Both the position numbers and the translations under genes were made by a program. Under the pieces are notes generated by a model. The model had not been told where the DNA came from. It saw only the letters and a program-made list of their open reading frames with translations, and did no database searches. Of a stretch of DNA of 64,000 nucleotides, positions 41,752 through 51,149 are shown one piece after another (position 1 is the stretch's first letter; each line of letters opens with the position of its first letter). This DNA is from Sphingobacterium alimentarium (lineage in GTDB: Bacteria > Bacteroidota > Bacteroidia > Sphingobacteriales > Sphingobacteriaceae): assembly GCF_004342685.1 (NCBI RefSeq), contig NZ_SMBZ01000005.1:1-64000 (forward strand). Reading direction: 5' to 3'.

Positions 41752-43440
41752 ATGAATACAGAAATTTTAGGAATAATCGTAATGTTTACCCTGTCGATAT
41801 TGCTTGCAATACCCTACGGTAAATACATTGCAAAAGTCTATGGCGGTGAAAAAACGCTGCTCGATCCGATTTTTAATCCGATAGAGCGAATCTTTTACAA
41901 AATAAGCGGTATCAATCCGCAAACAGAAATGAACTGGAAACAACAAATGGTCGCATTGATTACCATTAATATGGTCTGGTTCCTGTTGGGAATGGTTGTT
42001 TTGATGAATCAGGATAACCTTCCGTTAAACCCCGATAAAAATCCGAGTATGTCAGCAGACCTGGCATTTAATACCGTGATATCATTTGTGGTAAACTGTA
42101 ATCTGCAACACTATTCCGGGGAATCAGGATTAAGTTATCTTGGACAATACTGGTTAATGTTCTTACAGTTTGTAAGTGCGGGAACTGGTATGGCTGCTGC
42201 TGTAGTGTTATTTAGAGCATTCAGAGACAAATCATCTGAAACCTTGGGTAATTTTTACAACACCTTTGTAAAATCTTGTACACGTATTTTATTACCTGTA
42301 TCATTTGTAATTGCCATCATTCTTGCATTTGAAGGTACCCCGATGACTTTTGAAGGTAAAGACGCTATTACCACTTTACAAGGTGATTCTGTGGAAGTAT
42401 CAAGAGGACCCGCAGCGGCATTTGTGCCTATTAAACACGTAGGAACCAACGGAGGTGGATTCTTTGGAGTGAATTCTGCCCATCCGTTTGAAAATCCATC
42501 CTACCTATCCAATATGGTCGAAATGGTGGCTCAGCTGATCGTACCATTAGCGATGATCTTTGCCTTTGGCTATTTTATCAGAAGAAGAAAATTATCGTGG
42601 ATGATATTCGGTGTAATGACAGTAGGTTTTTTAATGCTGACCATTCCAAATATCAACATGGAAATGAACGGAAATCCTGCTATTGCAGCTATGGGAATTG
42701 ATAATTCTCTTGGAGCAATGGAAGGAAAGGAAATTCGATTAGGAGCACCTGCATCTGGCTTTTGGAGCATTGTCACCACTGTAATCTCTACTGGATCAGT
42801 AAACTCTATGCACGATAGCTCAATGGCATTGTCAGGCATGAATGAGCTATTGGCAATGATGATCAATGCGTTTTATGGAGGAGTCGGTGTAGGAATACTT
42901 AACTTCTTTATTTTCATCATTCTTGCTGTATTTATCAGTGGATTGATGGTAGGAAGAACACCTGAATTCTTAGGTAAAAAAGTGGAGGCAAGAGAAATGA
43001 AAATAGCGATGATTATTGCCTTGCTTCATCCTTTCCTAATATTAGTAGGAACAGCATTAGCCGCTGCATCACCACAATATACTATGGACTCTCTAAATAA
43101 CCCTGCATTTCACGGATTGAGTGAAATGCTTTACGAATACACCTCATCATCTGCCAACAACGGTAGTGGATTTGAAGGATTGGGCGATAATACACCTTGG
43201 TGGAATATCAGCACCGGATTTGTGCTTATCCTTTCACGATTCCTACCGATCATAGGTCCTGTAGCAATTGCAGGCTTGTTAGCCCAAAAGAAATATGTAC
43301 CAGAGGGAGACGGAACCCTAAAAACCGATACGGCAACTTTCGGACTGATGGTATTCGCTGTAATCGCCATCGTAGCTGCTTTGGCATTCTTCCCGGTATT
43401 GGCTTTAGGACCTATTGCAGAGTACTTTTCACTTTATTAA
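41752..43440 (+). CDS. kdpA: KdpA, K+-binding channel subunit
   Basis: A 562-residue potassium-transporting ATPase A chain with about ten membrane helices. The four selectivity-filter loops are present: HYSGESGLSYLGQYW, VGTNGGGFFGVNSAHPFENP, TGSVNSMHDSSMALSGMNE and SSANNGSGFEGLGDNTPWWN. It forms the high-affinity K+ path of the Kdp pump. Length is normal, all filter glycines intact. Followed by kdpB after 20 nt. Confidence 0.95.
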   Translation: MNTEILGIIVMFTLSILLAIPYGKYIAKVYGGEKTLLDPIFNPIERIFYKISGINPQTEMNWKQQMVALITINMVWFLLGMVVLMNQDNLPLNPDKNPSMSADLAFNTVISFVVNCNLQHYSGESGLSYLGQYWLMFLQFVSAGTGMAAAVVLFRAFRDKSSETLGNFYNTFVKSCTRILLPVSFVIAIILAFEGTPMTFEGKDAITTLQGDSVEVSRGPAAAFVPIKHVGTNGGGFFGVNSAHPFENPSYLSNMVEMVAQLIVPLAMIFAFGYFIRRRKLSWMIFGVMTVGFLMLTIPNINMEMNGNPAIAAMGIDNSLGAMEGKEIRLGAPASGFWSIVTTVISTGSVNSMHDSSMALSGMNELLAMMINAFYGGVGVGILNFFIFIILAVFISGLMVGRTPEFLGKKVEAREMKIAMIIALLHPFLILVGTALAAASPQYTMDSLNNPAFHGLSEMLYEYTSSSANNGSGFEGLGDNTPWWNISTGFVLILSRFLPIIGPVAIAGLLAQKKYVPEGDGTLKTDTATFGLMVFAVIAIVAALAFFPVLALGPIAEYFSLY

Positions 43441-43460
43441 ACTGATTAAAGAATTTAGAA

Positions 43461-45470
43461 ATGAACAATAATACATCATTGTTTCAAAAAGATATGGTTC
43501 AGGAAGCACTGAAACAATCTTTTGTGAAACTCAATCCGAAAACCATGTTCCGTAATCCGGTTATGTTTACCGTTTGGATCGGTACTTTGGTTATGCTGGT
43601 CGTGAGTTTATGGACGTTGGCAGGAGCTCAGGAACAGGGAAGTTTTGGCTATAATTTTACCGTCTTTATCATCCTTTTGCTTACCCTGTTATTTGCGAAT
43701 TTTGCAGAGGCAATTGCTGAAGCAAGAGGTAAAGCACAAGCAGATAGTTTGCGTAAGACAAGAGAGGAAACTCCTGCAAGATTAAAAAATGGGAAAATGA
43801 TCTCCTCTGCTCAATTACAAAAAGGTGATGTTTTCATCTGTGAAGCTGGCGACGTCATTCCTTCTGATGGGGAAATTATTGAAGGCTTAGCGACCATCGA
43901 TGAAAGTGCAATTACCGGAGAATCTGCTCCTGTGATTCGTGAAGCAGGTGGTGACAAAAGTTCTGTTACCGGTGGTACCAAAGTTTTGTCCGATAAAATC
44001 GTGGTGCAGGTAACAACGCAACCGGGCGAAAGTTTTCTAGATAAAATGATTGCCTTGGTAGAAGGTGCTGCCCGACAAAAAACACCTAATGAAATCGCTT
44101 TAACGATTTTGTTGGCAGGATTTACACTTGTGTTTATCATTGTCTGTGTCACACTCAAACCATTTGCCGATTATGCAAATGTTGGGATTACCATTGCTTC
44201 TTTTATCTCTTTATTTGTATGTCTTATTCCGACTACCATTGGTGGATTGTTGTCTGCAATCGGTATTGCAGGGATGGACAGAGCATTGAGAGCCAATGTG
44301 ATTACAAAAAGTGGGAAAGCAGTAGAAACCGCAGGTGATATCGATGTGTTGCTGTTGGATAAAACCGGTACGATTACTATTGGTAACCGTAAAGCCACCC
44401 ATTTTCACCCTGCTAATGGCATTGACGAGAAAAAACTTATAAAAGCAGCTGTACTAAGTTCCATGGCTGATGAAACTCCCGAAGGAAAATCTATCATTGA
44501 ATTAGCAGGAATCAATCCGTTAAGTTATGAAGTTAGAAATCCTCAATTCATCAAGTTTACAGCTGAAACAAGAAGTTCAGGAATTGATTATGAAAATACA
44601 CGTATTCGAAAAGGTGCAACCGATGCAATAAAAAATCTGGTTACAAAAGCAGGTAATAATTTCCCAAAAGAGATTGAAGAAAGAGTGAAAGCCATATCCT
44701 CTAATGGAGGTACGCCGTTGGTCGTATCAGAAAACGAAATTGCATTGGGAGTAATTGAGCTACAGGACATCATCAAACCGGGTATTCAGGAACGTTTCGA
44801 ACGTCTGCGTAAAATGGGTATCAAAACCGTCATGGTAACGGGTGACAATCCTTTGACTGCTAAATTTATAGCTGAAAAAGCAGGTGTAGACGATTTCATC
44901 GCGGAGGCTAAACCCGAAGACAAGATGAACTACATTAAAAAAGAACAGTCAGAAGGTCGCTTGGTCGCTATGATGGGTGATGGAACAAATGATGCACCAG
45001 CCTTAGCACAGGCTGATGTAGGTGTAGCAATGAACTCTGGTACACAGGCTGCAAAAGAAGCGGGAAACATGGTCGATCTGGATAATGACCCGACTAAACT
45101 GATTGAAGTAGTAGAAATCGGAAAACAATTACTGATGACCCGTGGTACATTGACCACTTTCAGTATTGCAAATGATGTGGCCAAGTATTTCGCTATCATC
45201 CCTGCACTGTTTATCACAGCGATTCCTGCATTGCAAGGACTGAATATTATGAATTTACACAGTCCGGAAAGTGCAATACTATCAGCTGTAATTTTCAACG
45301 CAATCATCATTCCAATGTTGATACCATTAGCATTGAAAGGTGTAGCTTACAAACCTATTGGAGCAAGTGCATTACTTCGAAGAAACCTGTTTATTTATGG
45401 TTTAGGCGGTGTACTGATACCTTTTGTAGGAATCAAGCTGATTGATATGCTTATATCAATTTTCTTTTAA
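43461..45470 (+). CDS. kdpB: KdpB, P-type ATPase subunit
   Basis: A 669-residue P1-type ATPase. The phosphorylation site is [19 protein letters not shown], the dephosphorylation loop [18 protein letters not shown], and the hinge [21 protein letters not shown]. Hydrolyses ATP to drive K+ import through KdpA. All key residues visible are intact and the length is normal. Member of kdpFABC, with 20 and 22 nt to its neighbours. Confidence 0.96.
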   Translation: MNNNTSLFQKDMVQEALKQSFVKLNPKTMFRNPVMFTVWIGTLVMLVVSLWTLAGAQEQGSFGYNFTVFIILLLTLLFANFAEAIAEARGKAQADSLRKTREETPARLKNGKMISSAQLQKGDVFICEAGDVIPSDGEIIEGLATIDESAITGESAPVIREAGGDKSSVTGGTKVLSDKIVVQVTTQPGESFLDKMIALVEGAARQKTPNEIALTILLAGFTLVFIIVCVTLKPFADYANVGITIASFISLFVCLIPTTIGGLLSAIGIAGMDRALRANVITKSGKAVETAGDIDVLLLDKTGTITIGNRKATHFHPANGIDEKKLIKAAVLSSMADETPEGKSIIELAGINPLSYEVRNPQFIKFTAETRSSGIDYENTRIRKGATDAIKNLVTKAGNNFPKEIEERVKAISSNGGTPLVVSENEIALGVIELQDIIKPGIQERFERLRKMGIKTVMVTGDNPLTAKFIAEKAGVDDFIAEAKPEDKMNYIKKEQSEGRLVAMMGDGTNDAPALAQADVGVAMNSGTQAAKEAGNMVDLDNDPTKLIEVVEIGKQLLMTRGTLTTFSIANDVAKYFAIIPALFITAIPALQGLNIMNLHSPESAILSAVIFNAIIIPMLIPLALKGVAYKPIGASALLRRNLFIYGLGGVLIPFVGIKLIDMLISIFF

Positions 45471-45492
45471 TCCTTTATAAAATTTAGATAAA

Positions 45493-46053
45493 ATGAAAAA
45501 ACATATTTTGCCCGCAATAAAATTGACTGCTGTTATGATCCTGTTTTTTACGGTCATTTACCCACTTGCAGTCTGGGGTATCGCACAGTTTGCTCCTAAT
45601 GCTGGAAAAGGAGAAATTATAGAGCACAACGGAAAGAAACATTATGTCAATATTGGTCAGTCTTTTACAGAAGACAACTATTTCTGGCCAAGACCATCGG
45701 CCGTAGATTACAATGCTGCTGGTTCAGGAGGTAGTAACAAAGGTCCTTCTAATGAGGAATACTTGGCAGAAGTTCAGGCACGAATTGATACTTTTTTAGT
45801 GCACAATCCCGGAGTTGATAAATCTGAAATACCTGTTGATTTGGTTACAGCCAGCGGAAGTGGACTGGATCCGAATTTTTCCGTTCAGGCCGCAAAGGTA
45901 CAGGTAGCACGAATCGCTAAAATAAGGGGTATTGATGAGGTTAAATTGAATCAATTAATTGATGAACAAACCGAAAAACCTTTGTGGGGTATGTTTGGTC
46001 CCGAAAAAATCAATGTACTTAAATTAAATATCGCTCTGGATCAACTTAAATAA
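45493..46053 (+). CDS. kdpC: KdpC subunit
   Basis: A 186-residue subunit with one N-terminal membrane helix (AVMILFFTVIYPLAVWGIAQ) and a periplasmic domain with the conserved YFWPRPSAVDYNAAGSGGSN and VTASGSGLDPNFSVQAAKVQ motifs. It stabilises the KdpAB complex and increases ATP affinity. Normal length. The 182 nt to the porin gene show no clear signal. Confidence 0.94.
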   Translation: MKKHILPAIKLTAVMILFFTVIYPLAVWGIAQFAPNAGKGEIIEHNGKKHYVNIGQSFTEDNYFWPRPSAVDYNAAGSGGSNKGPSNEEYLAEVQARIDTFLVHNPGVDKSEIPVDLVTASGSGLDPNFSVQAAKVQVARIAKIRGIDEVKLNQLIDEQTEKPLWGMFGPEKINVLKLNIALDQLK

Positions 46054-46235
46054 GTAATTCCTAAAAAAACTTACGGGTTTTCAAATGTATGTGTAGCCAT
46101 TGAAAATGCCTTGTAGGAGTATTCAATAAACAGTAAAATTTTAATAATTCAAAAATGAAACCATCATGATTTATTCAACCACACAGGGAGGATAAATCTG
46201 ATAGCTTCATCACGTTTAAAAATCAAATTAATAAG

Positions 46236-47318
46236 ATGAAAAAAATAATTATGTTCTCAGCTATTCTGCTGGGAGCAACAGGAAGTGTATGTGCTCAGGA
46301 AACTGAAAAAAAACCATTAACCATCAGTGGATATGCAGAAGTATATTATCAGCAGGATTTTAATAACCCGAAATCCAATACCAGACCGGGATTTGTGTAC
46401 AGCCACAACCGTAGCAATGAAGTGAGTCTAAATTTGGGATTTATAAAAGCGGCTTATGAAACAGAAAATATGAGAGCGAACCTGGCTCTTGGAGTAGGCT
46501 CTTATATGAATGCTAATTATGCAACTGAAGAAGGCGTGCTGAAAAACATTTATGAAGCAAATGTAGGTGTGAAACTATCTAAAACGAAAAATTTATGGTT
46601 AGATGCAGGTATATTACCATCTCACATTGGTTTTGAAAGTGCCATCGGGGCAGACTGCTTTACACTGACCAGAAGTATGATGGCAGATAATTCGCCCTAT
46701 TTTGAAACCGGGGCTAAGTTGTCGTATGCTACCGATAATGGTAAATGGAATATGGCTTTTTTAGTGATGAACAGTTGGCAAAGAATACAACGGGTTGAAG
46801 GCAATAGCACACCAGCTTTTGGTCATCAATTAACTTACCGTCCTTCAGATAAAATGACTTTAAACAGTAGTTCTTTCATAGGCAACGACTTCCCTGATGA
46901 AGAGCGTAAGATGCGTTACTTCCACAATCTGTATGGGCAGTTTCAAATCAGCAATCAATTTGCATTGATCGCTGGCTTTGATATCGGAGCACAACAAAAA
47001 GAAAAAGCAAGTGATGACTACGATACATGGTATACGCCTGTACTGATTGCAAAATACAGCCCGACTGAAAAAGTAAATATCGCTGCAAGAGGAGAATATT
47101 ACCAGGATAAGAATGGCGTTATCATCAATTCGGGAACGGAAAACGGATTTCAAACATTTGGGGCTTCAATAAACGTTGATTATCAAATTCTGCCTAATTT
47201 GGTATGGAGAACAGAAGTTAAAAGCTTAAATAGTAAAGATGCCATTTTCTTAAACAGAGATGATAATATGAAAAAAGACAACGTTATGGCGGTTACATCG
47301 CTGGCGATACGTTTCTAA
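46236..47318 (+). CDS. outer-membrane beta-barrel porin
   Basis: A 360-residue porin with signal peptide (MKKIIMFSAILLGATGSVCAQ) and a barrel with many alternating strands (LTISGYAEVYYQQDFNNP, VSLNLGFIKAAYETENMRA, KSLNSKDAIFLNRDDN), ending in TSLAIRF with terminal Phe. This porin family (BBP2-like) is common after Bacteroidota kdpC and presumably lets K+ reach the pump. It is in the kdp gene order, between kdpC and kdpD. Confidence 0.8.
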   Translation: MKKIIMFSAILLGATGSVCAQETEKKPLTISGYAEVYYQQDFNNPKSNTRPGFVYSHNRSNEVSLNLGFIKAAYETENMRANLALGVGSYMNANYATEEGVLKNIYEANVGVKLSKTKNLWLDAGILPSHIGFESAIGADCFTLTRSMMADNSPYFETGAKLSYATDNGKWNMAFLVMNSWQRIQRVEGNSTPAFGHQLTYRPSDKMTLNSSSFIGNDFPDEERKMRYFHNLYGQFQISNQFALIAGFDIGAQQKEKASDDYDTWYTPVLIAKYSPTEKVNIAARGEYYQDKNGVIINSGTENGFQTFGASINVDYQILPNLVWRTEVKSLNSKDAIFLNRDDNMKKDNVMAVTSLAIRF

Positions 47319-47337
47319 ATAGTTCCATTTACTAATG

Positions 47338-47367
47338 ATTCCCCTGGACAATTTGTCTAAGGGGAAT
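47338..47367 (+). terminator. hairpin after porin gene
   Basis: ATTCCCC pairs with GGGGAAT and GACAA with TTGTC, with a short loop, 20 nt after the porin stop and 30 nt before kdpD. It may end or weaken transcription of the pump genes before the sensor genes. Confidence 0.5.
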
Positions 47368-47396
47368 TTGTAAATTTATATAAGCAAACAGATTGT

Positions 47397-48518
47397 ATGG
47401 ACGAAAGAAAAAGTGCAGAACATTTTTTAGACCTCATTCAGAAATCCCGAAGAGGAAAATTCAAGCTCTATATCGGGATGAGTGCCGGTGTGGGTAAAAC
47501 CTATCGAATGTTACAGGAAGCACATACGCTATTGCGAAACGGTATCGATGTGAAAATCGGATATATCGAAACACACAAAAGACCAGAGACCCATGCTTTG
47601 TTGGATGGGCTTCCGGTCATTCCACGCAGAAAACTTTTCTATAAGGGGAAAGAATTAGAGGAACTGGATCTGCAAGCCATTATAAACCTTCGTCCAGAAG
47701 TTGTGATTGTTGATGAATTGGCTCATACCAATATTGAAGGTAGCAATAACGAAAAGCGATGGCAGGACGTACTCGATATTTTAGATGCCGGGATTAATGT
47801 AATCAGTGCAGTAAATATTCAACACATTGAAAGTTTGAATGAAGAAGTGCGGGAAATTACAGGAATTGATGTACAGGAACGTATTCCCGACAGCGTAGTC
47901 GCTCAGGCTGATGAGGTGGTCAATATTGATCTTACAGCAGAAGATTTGATAGATCGTTTAAAAGCCGGAAAAATATATGAAAGCTCTAAAATAACAGCAG
48001 CACTTAATAATTTTTTTAAGAGTGAGCATATTTTGCAGCTTCGTGAGTTGGCGTTAAAGGAGGTAGCTTCGCAGGTGCAGCGAAAAGTAGAAACCGAAGT
48101 TGTACTTACAAGAAGCATCAAAAAGGAACGTTTCCTGGCCTGCATCAGTTCAAACGAAAAAACAGCCAAAAACGTTATTAGGAAAACGGCACGATTAGCT
48201 AATTATTACAACAGTAAATGGTATGTGATGTATGTGCAAATACCTAAAGAAAGCCCTGATAAAATTGCTCTGGATAAACAACGGCATTTGATTAATAATT
48301 TTAAATTAGCTACTGAATTAGGAGCAGAAATAATTAAGGTAAAGGCCAAAAACACCACTAAGGCAATCATCAAAGAGTGTGAAGATCGTAAGATAACTAC
48401 GGTCTGTATCGGTAAACCACATTTAAACTTAGCTAAAATTATTTTAGCGACTGATACATTCAATGCCTTGCTGAACAAGCTGTCACAGGAAAATATTGAT
48501 CTCGTAATACTATCATAA
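47397..48518 (+). CDS. kdpD: short KdpD: sensor domain without kinase
   Basis: A 373-residue protein equal to the cytoplasmic N-terminus of KdpD: Walker A GMSAGVGKTYRMLQEAH, IGYIETHKRPETHALLDGL, Walker B VVIVDELAHTNIEGSNNEKR, and a C-terminal Usp-like domain (RFLACISSNEKTAKNVIRKT). The membrane and histidine kinase parts are absent and instead encoded by the next gene, one nt away. This split form is known in Bacteroidota. The Walker domain may sense K+ or c-di-AMP/ATP; which applies here is unknown. Confidence 0.88.
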   Translation: MDERKSAEHFLDLIQKSRRGKFKLYIGMSAGVGKTYRMLQEAHTLLRNGIDVKIGYIETHKRPETHALLDGLPVIPRRKLFYKGKELEELDLQAIINLRPEVVIVDELAHTNIEGSNNEKRWQDVLDILDAGINVISAVNIQHIESLNEEVREITGIDVQERIPDSVVAQADEVVNIDLTAEDLIDRLKAGKIYESSKITAALNNFFKSEHILQLRELALKEVASQVQRKVETEVVLTRSIKKERFLACISSNEKTAKNVIRKTARLANYYNSKWYVMYVQIPKESPDKIALDKQRHLINNFKLATELGAEIIKVKAKNTTKAIIKECEDRKITTVCIGKPHLNLAKIILATDTFNALLNKLSQENIDLVILS

Positions 48519-48519
48519 A

Positions 48520-50256
48520 ATGAGAATTAAAGCAAAATTAACGGTTGGAGTTGGTGCTCTATTTTTATTGATACTGGCACTGGCAATTGTTAGTGGCTGG
48601 TATGTAAACCAACTGAAAAAAGATACTAATAATATCTTAGTTGCCAATTACAATACCTTACAGTATGCCCGTAACATGCTTTTGTCTTTGGAAGATGTTC
48701 GTTCAGACAAATCTGCTGTAAATACTTTTCAAAAAAATCTCGATCTGCAAAAGCAGAATGTAACGGAGATTGGAGAAATCGAAGCTACCAATCTTATCGT
48801 TAAACATTTTAAAGATTTAAAAGAAAACCCGGAAGATTCTATCGTAATATCATCTATAAGGAAAGACATCACGGAGTTAATGCGTCTAAACATGGAAGCT
48901 ATCAACAGGAAGAGTGATATTGCCGACGATACCGCTCAAAAAGCAATTGTCATCATTTCAGTTACTGGCTCACTATGCTTCCTGATTGCATTTATTTTAT
49001 TGGTCAATTTACCTTCTAATATAGCCAATCCCATTAAGGAATTAACCGATAGTATAAAAGAAATAGCTGGGCAGAATTATAAAAAGAGGGTGCATTTTGA
49101 AAGCCATAATGAGTTTGGTGACTTAGCAAAATCATTCAACACGATGGCGGAGAAGCTGGAAGAATATTCCGAGAGTAAGCTCGATAAAATCCTAAAAGGC
49201 AAAAAACGAATTGAAACGTTGATTGATAATCTTCATGATCCCGTTATTGGAATTGATGAAAACAAAAAAGTGCTTTTCGCTAATGAAGAAGCTTTGAATA
49301 TTTGCGGTCTAAAAAAAGAAGAGTTCTTTGGCAAACAAATACAGGATATAGCCGTTACCAATGATTTAATTAGAAATATCATTAAGGATATTTTTCTTCT
49401 TAAGCCCGAAAATGCTAAATCCGAACAATTAAAGATTTATGCCGACAGAAAGGAAAGCTATTTTGAGAAAGAGGTTGTTGACATCAATATCGTTCCAACC
49501 GGAGAAGCGGATAGTGAATTTATCGGTCAGGTTATTCTTCTGAGAAATATCACACCATTTAAAGAGCTGGATCTGGCAAAGACCAATTTTATGGGAACTG
49601 TTTCCCATGAATTTAAAACACCTATTTCGTCGATGCAATTAGGTATTCAAATTCTTGAGAATGAAAAGACAGGTCACTTAAATGAGGAACAAAAAGGATT
49701 AATTAATGGTATAAAGGACGATGCTGACAGGCTTTTACGAATTACCGGAGAGTTATTAAACATCGCACAGGTTGAAAGTGGTGCTATTCAAGTAAACTTA
49801 ATTAGTTCAGAAATTAAGCCCATGATTGAGTATGCTGTAAATGCAAATAAGTCTGCTGCTGAACACAAGAATATTAAAATCGAGGTTAATATAGAAGATA
49901 ATATACTGGTTGCTGCCGATAGTGAAAAAACGGCATGGGTTCTTACAAATCTTATCTCTAATGCCGTCCGGTATTCATATGAAAATGCGACAATTGATGT
50001 CAAAGTTGAGAAAATAGAAAATCAGTTGAGATTTTCCGTAACAGATACAGGACAAGGTATACAGCCTCAATTTTTGAGTAAGATTTTCGAACGCTATTTT
50101 CGTATCCCTGGTACCAAAAAAGAAGGTACCGGTTTAGGATTAAGCATCAGCAAAGAGTTTATTGAAGCTCAGGGAGGAAGAATCTGGGTAGAGAGTGAAT
50201 ATGGTGCTGGAAGCACATTCTATTTTACGCTCAATATCTTTAATATTAATCAATAA
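48520..50256 (+). CDS. membrane histidine kinase, partner of short KdpD
   Basis: A 578-residue sensor kinase: membrane segments at about 8-28 and 146-166, the loop between them outside, HAMP (ANPIKELTDSIKEIAGQNYK), a PAS domain (GIDENKKVLFANEEALNICG), H-box MGTVSHEFKTPISSMQLG, and ATPase motifs NLISNAVRYSYENA, DTGQGIQ and GTGLGLSISKEF. It probably phosphorylates the NtrC-type regulator at 34690, the only full receiver protein in the island, in response to low K+ via the short KdpD. This wiring is inferred from location. Confidence 0.88.
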   Translation: MRIKAKLTVGVGALFLLILALAIVSGWYVNQLKKDTNNILVANYNTLQYARNMLLSLEDVRSDKSAVNTFQKNLDLQKQNVTEIGEIEATNLIVKHFKDLKENPEDSIVISSIRKDITELMRLNMEAINRKSDIADDTAQKAIVIISVTGSLCFLIAFILLVNLPSNIANPIKELTDSIKEIAGQNYKKRVHFESHNEFGDLAKSFNTMAEKLEEYSESKLDKILKGKKRIETLIDNLHDPVIGIDENKKVLFANEEALNICGLKKEEFFGKQIQDIAVTNDLIRNIIKDIFLLKPENAKSEQLKIYADRKESYFEKEVVDINIVPTGEADSEFIGQVILLRNITPFKELDLAKTNFMGTVSHEFKTPISSMQLGIQILENEKTGHLNEEQKGLINGIKDDADRLLRITGELLNIAQVESGAIQVNLISSEIKPMIEYAVNANKSAAEHKNIKIEVNIEDNILVAADSEKTAWVLTNLISNAVRYSYENATIDVKVEKIENQLRFSVTDTGQGIQPQFLSKIFERYFRIPGTKKEGTGLGLSISKEFIEAQGGRIWVESEYGAGSTFYFTLNIFNINQ

Positions 50257-50318
50257 ATTTCAACGTGTCTGGGCTGTAATAGCAAAAGCTCGTCTTGAAA
50301 AATCACACATACTTCCTA

Positions 50319-51140
50319 ATGCATAAATTTTATAAGGATAAGCTACGAGAACTTGACAATAGGTTAGAAGAACTTAAGGTCGAATTTGACGAACCTATTC
50401 AATTAGCAGAAACAGCTGTCAATCTCATACTAAGTTACCTTAAAGACATAAAACTATATGTTTTGGGTAAGGGGTTTGATGAAGAAAAAGATGAAATAAT
50501 TTTTTTTAAGAAATTGAAACCGAATATTGTAGCCAAATTAATTTTTTACAATGCCATATACAAAATTGAAACCAGGAAGCCCTATGGCAGTGGAAAAAAC
50601 ATAAAAAAATACATTGATATTGAACTGAACAAACTTAAAAGGTTCTTTGACAACAACCTTGAATTTTATAAGTATTATAGAACAAACAGCACTTATCTTG
50701 ACCATAAATATTTTTTGCGGGGTAAATATGATATTAAATTAAGCTTAGATACTTTTTATTTTGAAGCTGACCATAGTTTTTCTACTTCTCATGATTATAA
50801 AGTAGCTAAGATTATTGCCAATGATTTGATACAGGTTTATCTTGAGGATCAGTTAAATCTTGGCCATCAGAAAAATGGATACGATAGGTATTCATTGAAT
50901 TGGACAGAAAGCAAAACAGCATTAACCGAATTGATTTACGCACTGCATTCGCAGGGTGCATTTGGCAATTCAGATATAGTGGCCATCGCCAAAACATTTG
51001 AAAGTACATTCAATATCAGTTTGGGAGATTTTTATCATACGTTTATGGAACTTAAATCGCGAAAAATAAACCGGACAAAATTTCTTGACAGCTTACGGGA
51101 TGCATTGATTAGAAAAATGGAAGAACAGGACGAAATATAA
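50319..51140 (+). CDS. rteC: RteC-like regulator
   Basis: A 273-residue helical protein of the RteC family, which in CTnDOT activates excision genes. The family pattern is seen in LTELIYALHSQGAFGNSDIV and FNISLGDFYHTFMELKSRKINRTKFLDSLRDALI, the DNA-binding C-terminal half. ATG at 50319 (MHKFYKDKLREL) is chosen over the TTG at 50295. The gene marks the return to element backbone after the potassium island. It is a candidate factor for the shared motif described in this window, but no direct evidence links them. Confidence 0.85.
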   Translation: MHKFYKDKLRELDNRLEELKVEFDEPIQLAETAVNLILSYLKDIKLYVLGKGFDEEKDEIIFFKKLKPNIVAKLIFYNAIYKIETRKPYGSGKNIKKYIDIELNKLKRFFDNNLEFYKYYRTNSTYLDHKYFLRGKYDIKLSLDTFYFEADHSFSTSHDYKVAKIIANDLIQVYLEDQLNLGHQKNGYDRYSLNWTESKTALTELIYALHSQGAFGNSDIVAIAKTFESTFNISLGDFYHTFMELKSRKINRTKFLDSLRDALIRKMEEQDEI

Positions 51141-51149
51141 TCAATTACA

